Below, piece by piece: positions 56,225 through 64,000 of a stretch of 64,000 nt of DNA. Within the stretch, counting starts at the first letter, position 1. Each line of letters starts with the position of its first letter. Where the stretch lies: contig BDDD01001802.1 in NCBI GenBank assembly GCA_001972305.1, forward strand, positions 69,554 through 133,553, read 5' to 3'. The stretch is from Cephalotus follicularis (Eukaryota; Streptophyta; Magnoliopsida; Oxalidales; Cephalotaceae). The notes below the pieces were generated by a model, which worked only from the letters and a program-made list of their open reading frames with translations, ran no database searches and was not told the origin of the DNA. Both the position numbers and the translations under genes were made by a program.

Positions 56225-57559
56225 CTAAAACAAGTGCGGGTAGCGTTCTCGGATATCCTTCTCACGCTCCCAAGTTGCTTCGTTCGGTCGGTGGAACTGC
56301 CATTGAACCTTGACCATGGAGATGGCTCGGTTCCTCAAGATCTGCGTTTTCCAATCAAGAATCCGCACAGGCAACTCTTCATAAGACAGGTCATCTTGTA
56401 CCGGAATAGCATCATGGTCCAGAACATGTGACGGGTCCGGGATATATCTCCTCAGCATAGATATATGGAAGACGTCATGTATACCCAACAAGGTAGGAGG
56501 CAAGGCTAGCTGGTAAGCTACCTCCCCAACCCTCTCCAGGATCTCGAAAGGACCAATATAGCGTGGCGCTAGCTTTCCCTTCTTCCCAAATCTTTGTACC
56601 CCTTCCCACGGAGATACTTTCAAAAACACATGATCTCCCACATTGAAGGTCAAAGGCCTTCTCTTCACACTGTCAGCATAGCTCTTCTGCCGACTCTGCG
56701 CTGCAAGAAACTTTTCTCTGATGAACTTGACTTTCTCCGAAGTCTCCTCCACCAAATCTGACCCAAGCAATGGTCGTTCACCAACCTCGTCCCAGCAGAT
56801 GGGTGACCTACACTTCCTCCCATATAGTGCCTCGTATGGAGCCATACCAATACTCAAGTGATAGCTGTTATTATAACAAAACTCTATCAAAGGGATATGG
56901 TCTTCCCATGTTCCACCAAAATCGATTGCACAAGCCCAAAGCATATCCTTCAAGGTTTGGATGGTACGCTCCGACTGTCCGTCTGTTTGAGGGTGGAAAG
57001 CAGTACTGAGATTCAATCTTGTTCCGAAGGCTGTCTGGAATCTCTTCCAGAAGTTGGAAGTGAAGATCGAATCCCTATCGTAAACAATGCTCACCAGAAC
57101 ACCGTGCAGTTTCACAATCTCCTTCATATATAATCGAGCCAACTTGCTCGTGGAATCAGTGACATGTGTAGGCAAGAAGTGTGCTAATTTTGTGAGTCTA
57201 TCAACAATAACCCACACGGCATTATGACGATGCCTAGTCAATGAAAATCCAGAAACAAAGTCCATCGTGATGTGTTCCCATTTCCACTCCGCCACTAGTA
57301 ATGATTGCAACAGTCCCGCAGGTCTCTGGTGTTCGGCCTTGACCCTCTGGCAAGTCAAACACTTAGCGACATATTCTGCAATCTCGTGTTTCATGCCAAG
57401 CCACCAGTATGTCTTCTTCATATCTTGATACATTTTAGTGCTACCAGGATGAATACTGTACACAGATTTATGAGCCCCGTGGAGTAACTCATCCTTCAGT
57501 CTTCGTTCATTCGGAAGACACACACGTCCCCGATATCTCAGAATACCATCAGCATGCAC
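56225..57559 (-). CDS. pol: Integrase and chromodomain of E2, intact open block
   Basis: This uninterrupted 444-residue block covers the whole integrase and chromodomain. The zinc site is HPGSTKMYQDMKKTYWW and CLTCQ, complete. The DDE triad is present: TMDFVSGFS, VYDRDSIF and DGQSERTIQTL. The C-terminal part has FGKKGKLAPRYIGPFEIL, then ILRNRAISMVKVQWQF and EATWEREKDIRERYPHLF. It begins just after a TGA (57560-57562) that D shares. If read through, or if the preceding domain is made separately, the integrase could be functional. Confidence 0.93.
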   Translation of the reverse strand: MHADGILRYRGRVCLPNERRLKDELLHGAHKSVYSIHPGSTKMYQDMKKTYWWLGMKHEIAEYVAKCLTCQRVKAEHQRPAGLLQSLLVAEWKWEHITMDFVSGFSLTRHRHNAVWVIVDRLTKLAHFLPTHVTDSTSKLARLYMKEIVKLHGVLVSIVYDRDSIFTSNFWKRFQTAFGTRLNLSTAFHPQTDGQSERTIQTLKDMLWACAIDFGGTWEDHIPLIEFCYNNSYHLSIGMAPYEALYGRKCRSPICWDEVGERPLLGSDLVEETSEKVKFIREKFLAAQSRQKSYADSVKRRPLTFNVGDHVFLKVSPWEGVQRFGKKGKLAPRYIGPFEILERVGEVAYQLALPPTLLGIHDVFHISMLRRYIPDPSHVLDHDAIPVQDDLSYEELPVRILDWKTQILRNRAISMVKVQWQFHRPNEATWEREKDIRERYPHLF

Positions 57560-58054
57560 TCAAAAATCAGATTTCGAATCTAGGTTCTCACGAATTCGTT
57601 GCAACTCCAGATCATGTGGTTGTGCACCCCTGATGTGATCAAGTAGCACAGGCTGTACCCGCATGTTGGCCACGAAGATCCCCGGTGACTGATTAAACGA
57701 AGACCACTCTTGGAAGTCTTCTAACATCTTCCATTGCGACACCATCGTACTGGAAATCATAGCCTTGCGGCTCAAGGCATCAGCGACTACATTCGCTTTC
57801 CCCGGGTGGTATTGGATACTGCAGTCATAGTCGTTAAAGAATTCTACCCATCTTTGCTGCCTCATATTCAGTGTATCTTGACAGAATAGGTACCTCAGAC
57901 TTTTGTGATCAGTAAAAATCTCAAACTGTGCTCCATACAAGTAGTGTCTCCATTTCTGCAGAGCAAAGATAATAGCTTCCAGTTCAAGATCGTGAGTCGG
58001 GTAATTCTCTTCGTAAGGCTTTAGCTTCCGCGAAGCATAAGTGATCACTCTACC
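57560..58054 (-). pseudogene. pol: RNase H of E2
   Basis: The block reads [54 protein letters not shown], then the linker to LDSKSDF. A TGA near 58052 (CGA in D) separates it from the [13 protein letters not shown] start in the RT block. It ends at the TGA shared with D. Confidence 0.9.
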
Positions 58055-59119
58055 TCATTGCATCAACACGCAACCCAAGCCTTTACCCGATGCATCACTA
58101 TAGACTGCAAAGCCCTCATTACCCTCAGGTAATGCCAAGATAGGAGCGGAAACCAACCGATCCTTCAATTCACCAAAACTAGCTTCACAATCTTCATCCC
58201 AGACAAACAAGGTGGTCTTCTGGGTCAGTCTAGTCAAGGGCTCGGCTATCCTTGAGAAGTTCTGGATAAACAACCTGTAATAACCCGCCAAGCCAAGAAA
58301 ACTGCGTACCACTGTCACATTCCTCGGCTGTGGCCAATCTTGTACCACTTCTGTCTTCGACGGATCCATCGCCAAACCCTCTCCAGATACAATGTGACAA
58401 AGGAAGATCACACGGTCGACCCAAAATTCACACTTACTGAATTTAGCATACAGCTGCTGCTCTCGAAGAATCTGCAAAACCAACCTCAGATGGCAAGCAT
58501 GCTCCTCCTCACTCCTTGAGTATACTAGTACGTCGTCAATAAACACAACGACAAACTGATCCAGGTATGGTCGAAACACATCGTTCATTAATGCAATGAA
58601 CGCAGCCGGTGCATTGGTAACACCAAAAGGCATCACTAGGAACTCATAGTGACCGTATCTCGTCCGGAAAGCAGTCTTCTCAATATCTCCTTCCTTCACC
58701 CTCAACTGGTTATATCCCGATCTCAAATCAAGTTTTGAGAACACTCTCGCCCCTTGCAACTGGTCGAACAAATCCTCGATGTGGGGTAAAGGATACTTGT
58801 TCTTGATAGTTGCCTTGTTCAACATTCTGTAATCGATGCAGAGCCGCATCAATCCATCCTTCTTCTTGACAAGCAGTACAGGTGCACCCCATGGTGAAAT
58901 GCTAAGTCGAATGAAACCCTTCTCGATCAGGTCCTGTAACTGCAATTTCAGTTCCCTCAATTCTGCAGGAGCCATTCTATACGGTGCTTTAGAAATAGGA
59001 GCTGTACCTGGTATAAGATCGATCACAAACTCCATATTCCTCTTTGGTGGAAAAGATCCCAAGTCGTCAGGAAATACATCTGAAAATTCACACACTACTG
59101 GGATCTCCTCCAGGCTCAA
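58055..59119 (-). CDS. pol: Reverse transcriptase of E2, open block
   Basis: The 354-residue block covers RT and the start of RNase H. It has [49 protein letters not shown], an intact [11 protein letters not shown], the connection part [15 protein letters not shown] and [17 protein letters not shown]. Upstream sequence in the same frame continues toward protease (RKEKG and YLAYVIDRR). Confidence 0.93.
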   Translation of the reverse strand: MSLEEIPVVCEFSDVFPDDLGSFPPKRNMEFVIDLIPGTAPISKAPYRMAPAELRELKLQLQDLIEKGFIRLSISPWGAPVLLVKKKDGLMRLCIDYRMLNKATIKNKYPLPHIEDLFDQLQGARVFSKLDLRSGYNQLRVKEGDIEKTAFRTRYGHYEFLVMPFGVTNAPAAFIALMNDVFRPYLDQFVVVFIDDVLVYSRSEEEHACHLRLVLQILREQQLYAKFSKCEFWVDRVIFLCHIVSGEGLAMDPSKTEVVQDWPQPRNVTVVRSFLGLAGYYRLFIQNFSRIAEPLTRLTQKTTLFVWDEDCEASFGELKDRLVSAPILALPEGNEGFAVYSDASGKGLGCVLMQ

Positions 59120-59640
59120 ACCCTTCTCTTTCCTCCGGTCAATTACATAAGCAAGATATCCTTCGCATCCTTTCTTGAGGTACCTCGACGCACGGATAAA
59201 GGATATAACCAGTGTGGAAAACCCCTTGTCTCCCTTAAACTAGAAGGTAGTACCATCGGGCAGACGAAAATCAACCATCTTGCTGTAGCAGTCCATGTAA
59301 GCATGATGTGCTGACAGCCAATCCATTCCCAAAATAACATCGAAGTCACGGATAGGCAATACTATCAAATCCGCATACAAGGAAATGCCTGTCATAGACA
59401 TCTCACAACCCCCATATACGGTATCTGTATACATGGAAACTCCGGTAGATGTGCTCACATCCAAAGTATATGGCATGCAGTCTGGTGTTACCTCTAAGCA
59501 TGATGCAAAACGTGATGATATAAAAGAATATGATGCTCCAGGGTGCATCAACACTCTAGCAGAAAAAACATAAATATACAGTGTACCTTAAATGACAGAG
59601 GTAGACTCCGAAACCTCTATCTGTGAAAGGGTAAAAATTC
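59120..59640 (-). pseudogene. Protease of E2, active site lost
   Basis: The block 59240-59554 has VLMHPGASYSFISSRF, where DSG is HPG, then [17 protein letters not shown] keeps DSG at this place. Stops near 59240 and 59590 bound the block. The Asp-to-His change removes the catalytic residue. Confidence 0.85.
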
Positions 59641-60790
59641 TACCTTTCGCAATGCCTTTGCTGGTGTCCCTTTGCTGTGAAGGCCCCGCTGCGGCCCCGC
59701 TGCTACTCGCTGGTCCAGTAGGTGCTGTAGTCTAACCCTTCAGGCAATCTCTCACTGAATGGACGGATTCCCCACACCTCAAACACAGTCCATTCATCCT
59801 CCAGCAATCCTTCTGTAAGTGGCCCTTACGACCATAGTGATAACAAGCTCCAGTTCCTGCATTACTCCCCTGACTAGGAGTACCCTGTGTGGCAGTCTGC
59901 CCCGATCTGTTCTTCGATGATTTCGTCGGAGAACCACTGCCTTTCCATTTTGAAGAAGCTGGTCTTGTCGGGCTCTATTTATTTTGTTGTGCTCGGGCCC
60001 TCTCTGCTCGGTCCTCACTGGATATGCTCTCCAGCAACCTCGCCTTTTGAGCGACCTCTGAAAAAGTACCCAGCTCCATTGACCTAATCCTCGACTGAAG
60101 ATCTGATCGCAAACCCTTCAAAAATCTCCGTATCTTTTTCACATCATCGGCTACCAGATAAGGTGAACGTCTGGCTAGCTCCACAAACCTGGCCTGGTAT
60201 TCGGCCACAGTCATCTCCCCTTGACGTAACTCAAGAAGCTCTGTCTCCCTCCGTTCTTGCTCGATCCGGGGTACATAGGAATCGAGGAACTCTATCTGGA
60301 ATATCTCCCATGTAGCATCGAGTCCAACTGACTCCCACTTCGTTTTAACCATCTCCCACCAGTGAGTGGCCTCTCCCCATAGACGGTACACAGCAAACTT
60401 CAGCTTCTGAGTATCGGTACAGTCCATCATTTCAAAAATCTTCTCCAAGTCTTGAAGCCATCTTTCAGCAATCGTAGCATCAAGCTCTCCCCGGAAGCTT
60501 GGTGGATTCTGTCTCATAAACCTTTCGATGTCCTTTCCAAACTAACTACTATCCTCTCCCGGACAGTGATCGGGAGCTCTATGTTGCGGCCGAGCTTGCG
60601 TGTAGTACTGGCACATCTCCTCCGCATTAGCCATATTGAAGGCCATCTATTGCTGAAAGTAATCCGTAATCTGGGTCATCGGGTCCCTATCATCTTGGGG
60701 GACATTCACTCCTTGCGGCATATTCGCTGCCTCAGGGGCATTGGCTGCAACATCTCTAGCCCTACCACGTGTTCTCCTTCGGTCAATTTG
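59641..60790 (-). pseudogene. gag: gag of E2
   Basis: The open block 59975-60517 carries NPPSFRGELDATIAERW, MMDCTDTQKLKFAVYRLWGEA and LLELRQGEMTVAEYQARF. Upstream, DPMTQITDYFQQ is followed by a TAG and another stop; the initiator of D (ATG) is TTG here. Downstream a TAG near 59977 precedes the knuckles. The first knuckle has Cys changed to Tyr (CYHYGRKGH), while the second, CLRCGESVHSVRDC, is complete, the reverse of D. Confidence 0.88.
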
Positions 60791-60882
60791 TTCCTATAAG
60801 AAGGATGACAGTTAGTCACGACTTTAGGAAACAATTTATTGATTGCCAAGGAAAGCATCCTAGATAAGCATATATGGAATAT

Positions 60883-60894
60883 GCTCTGATACCA
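60883..60894 (-). promoter_or_regulatory. Primer-binding site of E2
   Basis: GCTCTGATACCA is the exact reverse complement of TGGTATCAGAGC, three bases from the 5' LTR edge. Confidence 0.9.
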
Positions 60895-60897
60895 CGT

Positions 60898-63451
60898 TGT
60901 CACACCCCGTTTTTCCAAGAGGTTAACATTAATGTGGTAAGGCAATCAACACAAAAATAATTCAGCTTATGCGATAAAACGTGTAAACAAAATCTTTGAT
61001 AGCGGAAGCAATAACAATAATAAGCCGAATTTAAATATGTATCATGCATCCCATACTACGTGATACCCAACGAGTTTATATAAAACCCAACATCATAGTC
61101 GATCGCCCAAAACGGAGAGTGATAAACAGTACAGGATAACAAAATAACCTTTGTTACAATAATACAGTTTACATAGTCATTGTTCATTCAGTACAAAAAA
61201 ACAAGAGAAATAGCTTAGTCTTCTCCTTAAGTCTCCTTGTGTGCTCCATATCAAAACCCACTCCGTCAATCTGTTATAGTAGGGGGGTTAGCCTTTGTCC
61301 TCACTCGGCTATGTAGAAAAGTTTATGTATACAGCTTAAGGTCAAAGGTAATGCATGTCATGAATGAATGCATAGTGATGCAGTACGACATGTAATTTTC
61401 ACAATAATTATATCTCCGTATGTACATATAAAAATATGTGCATGTTCACAGTACAAGTATAACCTCACAAGTTATATCAACACAAGCAGTAAATACGTCC
61501 CAAAAGGAACCAGACAAACCAGTCGTCATAACCGTCACCACCTCCTGGCCCCAACGTCATGCACTCTTACCCCATCCCTGTTTCCGAACGGTTTTAGAGC
61601 AAGTCCCCCGTATGTTACTTAGCACGGCGGCTAAACCAATAGAAAGTTACTAGCACAGCGGCAGAGTAATCAACATGCACAAGCATTGCACAGTACAAGT
61701 CAAGCAATAAATATTTTATTACCTAATCAAATATATTTGTTCAAAAAATATTACTCCGTTCACAAGTTGTGATAAGTTAAAAAACTTAAAACCATACATT
61801 TGATTGTGTAATCAATCCTTTAAAACATTTCTCCGTCCTTGGAATTACTTCCCCAGTTATTTCAAAAATATATAAAATCGTAAGTTGACAAATATATATT
61901 TTCGCAAGATAATGATTTTAGTAATCATGCAAGTTTTCCAAGATAGTTAATACATTTTAGAAATCAACCATAATGCAATCCACAGTACAGTAGTTCAAAT
62001 GCAGGGCAAACATATGCTCAGAATGCACCTAGGGTTGTTGGTAATTAACCTAGACCTATCACCTTCTCTAAAGGTTCAGTTTCTGTTATAACAGTCGGCT
62101 GTTTTTCCATAACAGTCGGCTGGATCCTTGAGTCAGTCGACTGTTCTTCCCCAACAGTAGGCTTGTTCATCACGAGTATTCGGCAGTCGGGTGTCTTTCT
62201 TCGACAGTCGACTGTCCTGGGTAAAAGCGCATGCACAGTCGCCTATTCTTACATGACAGTCGACTGGATGATCGAGTAGTCGACTGTTTTTCTTAAACAG
62301 TCGGCTGTTCTGGATTGGACAGTACCAGTAATTCACTTCTAAATCCATTCAACAAGCAATTGAAACCATTCCACGCGTATTCATATCACAGAATATCATC
62401 AGTAATCATATCATGGTCTAAAACACAACTCAGTTCATGCATTGTTCTCCGTTTTCATTCATAATTCAAGTGATATTCAAACATGGTATTGCATGAAAAC
62501 CAATCCATCACTTCATCCAAAACTCAGTGTGCATGTTAGGTTATTTATTAACATTTACCACAACATCAATACAGAAATCCATAACCAGCAACTTCACCAT
62601 TCATTTATAACCCCATTACTCATAACTTAAAATGCATGCAGAGAATTCTCTACTATTTTCCCCTACCTTTGATTTCAAGTTAGAAATTGAAAGTCCACCT
62701 CTTTGTGTCTCCTTTCCAGCGTCTTTGAGCCTCCCAGTAGCTCCAAGGATAGTCCAGTAGGTTCCAACAGAGCTCCAAGCTTGACAATGAGGAATCCTCT
62801 CAATTCTCACTATTTTCTCTCTCAAATTCTCACTGTTTCTCTCTCAATTTCTCTGGTTCTTTCTTATCAGATTGTAGGGTGAGAGAGACAAAGGGAAGGA
62901 AGCATTTATGCAGTCTTCTCCCATCAGCCCGTTTTTGCATGGCACCTTGAGCCTTCTCTCACATTTACACTTGCATGCACACACACTTGTCATTCTTTCT
63001 CTTCCTTTCTATCCTTGCAGGTTCTGGCGTGGTGGTGCATGCTCAACACGTTTTATTTATCATCAGATGGCGCCTGCAAGATGCTTTATCAGTGGCTGCA
63101 TGTGATCTCGTCACATGCAAATGAAACAGAGCACAATCCAGTAGGCTACCTTTCCCTGGCAGTCGGCTGTTCGCCTGACAATCTGTTGCCAAGTGTCACG
63201 ACAATTGGCCAGTCGACTGGTTCATCCCACCAGTCGACTACTTCCACACGTAGCCATCCAGTCGGCTGGTCTTCTGTGCCAGTCGACTGCCTCCAGTAAA
63301 CTTACCAAGTAATTACGCTTCTAAGTACATAATTGACTTAATAGCGACATCGACATCATCAATTTCGGAGAAAACAATCATTTTATTAATCCCACAAATA
63401 AAGCAAATTTACATTGCGAAATTACAACACGTGAAAATTTCGGGCGTTACA
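60898..63451 (-). repeat. 5' LTR of E2
   Basis: It follows the 3' LTR along its length, including motif clusters at 62090-62310 and 63150-63290 and the splice-like pair at 62666/61271. Small differences include a few bases inserted near 61713 and scattered substitutions. Confidence 0.95.
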
Positions 63452-63566
63452 CTGACATTTCAGAAACATCAATTTGAACAGGATTGTGTAGGCCATCAAC
63501 TTGTGGTTCTTTAGATCGTTCATCTAGCTCTATCATACTACCACTACTATCTTCCAACAGGAAGTC
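63452..63566 (-). pseudogene. pol: Integrase-RT linker of copia element I
   Basis: On the minus strand it reads DFLLEDSSGSMIELDERS, then KEPQVDGLHNPVQIDVSEM, and joins in frame with the start of RT at 53621 once E2 and one target duplication are skipped. The frame ends at the edge of LTR J. Confidence 0.8.
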
Positions 63567-64000
63567 TGTAATACACCATTTGTCTGTGAGTTTATTTTTG
63601 GGCTTTTAATTCGATTTGTAGGCTGTCTATTTTGATTGTGGTCCTTGTGGTTTGGGTTGACTGATACCAGCCTTGGGCCTTTTGGGTATTTGTTAGACAG
63701 TGTATATGAATAAGTAAAATTGATTTTATTTTATTTTAATTAGTTTATAAATTAGTTTTATTATAAAATTATTATTTAAAACTAAATTCTTTTAAATTAA
63801 TTCTTCTTTCTCAATCCTATCTACCTCACTCGTGTATGTCTCTCTCTTTCTCTCCTTATCTCATCGAATCTGTCCCTCGTTCCCTCAAATTCTCCCAAAA
63901 ATCTCTCCACTTTTCCTTATCCCTTCTGATTTTGTTTCTCCTTTTTTTGTTTAAGAATGCCTTTGTCCATTGTTTTTGCATCATCTCTTTTTCTTGCGCC
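63567..64000 (+). repeat. Start of another LTR (J), cut by the window end
   Basis: Copia coding sequence stops abruptly at 63566, and a TGTAATACACC terminus follows. The content (GGGCTTTT, GGGCCTTTTGGG, then an AT-rich tract and a CTCTCTCTTTCTCTCC leader) is LTR-like and is not related to other families here by eye. If J is an insertion, AAGTC (63562-63566) should recur at its far end. Strand is a guess. Confidence 0.5.

Larger units (their letters stand above)
53627..63451 (-). mobile_element. Complete Ty3/gypsy chromovirus E2, minus strand
   Basis: LTRs of 2555 and 2554 bp begin TGTAACG and end GTGTGACA on the minus strand. The target duplication is CTTAC (53622-53626) against CTGAC (63452-63456), one mismatch. 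The element lies in the integrase-RT linker of copia I. The internal domain (56182-60897) has purine tract, chromodomain, integrase, RNase H, RT, protease, gag and primer site. It is the best-preserved gypsy copy here but still has stops in gag, protease and RNase H. In the first 115 or so LTR bases I aligned by eye, about five differ between the two LTRs. Confidence 0.95.

Overview
The window is plant nuclear DNA made almost entirely of nested LTR retrotransposons. I find no host gene, tRNA, rRNA or CRISPR array. The chromodomain-bearing Ty3/gypsy polyproteins, the Ty1/copia polyprotein, the initiator-Met tRNA primer sites and the 2-3 kb LTRs point to a large, repeat-rich angiosperm genome. 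I cannot name the species.

Left block (1-21791). A non-autonomous long-LTR element on the minus strand (K, 114-15020) carries a complete chromovirus (A, 3734-14399, target duplication GACCT) inside its LTR. An old LTR-like repeat (F, 15021-21540) follows. It is split by a solo LTR (E, 15471-20264, TTAAC), which is itself split by a second solo LTR (E', 17082-19597, AGAAC).

Middle block (21792-44823). A minus-strand chromovirus, C, is the host of several insertions. Its 3' LTR (21792-37624) is split by solo LTR B1 (22807-36487, CCTTT). B1 is split by the complete element D (23922-34686, GATGT), and D's 3' LTR is split by solo LTR B3 (31495-33289, CACTA). C's pol is split by solo LTR B2 (40367-43052, CAGGA), and its gag is cut at 44824 by element H.

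Right block (44824-64000). H is a plus-strand relative of K and has no coding capacity. It is interrupted at 48873 by a minus-strand Ty1/copia element, I. I is split by a complete minus-strand chromovirus, E2 (53627-63451, CTTAC/CTGAC), and then by the start of another LTR, J, at 63567. Removing B2 from C, or E2 from I, together with one copy of the target duplication, leaves the host reading frame continuous.

How the parts work. In A, C, D and E2 gag, protease, reverse transcriptase, RNase H, integrase and a C-terminal chromodomain follow in that order between a tRNA-iMet primer site and a purine tract, where these are present. All copies are broken by stops, frameshifts or lost catalytic residues. 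The most unusual signals are in the LTRs. Several families share a TATA box, a short leader exon, a good splice donor and a conserved splice acceptor 0.8-1.5 kb downstream. In the A/B families this putative leader intron holds a ladder of hairpins whose stems covary between copies. Each LTR family also carries its own array of short repeated motifs.
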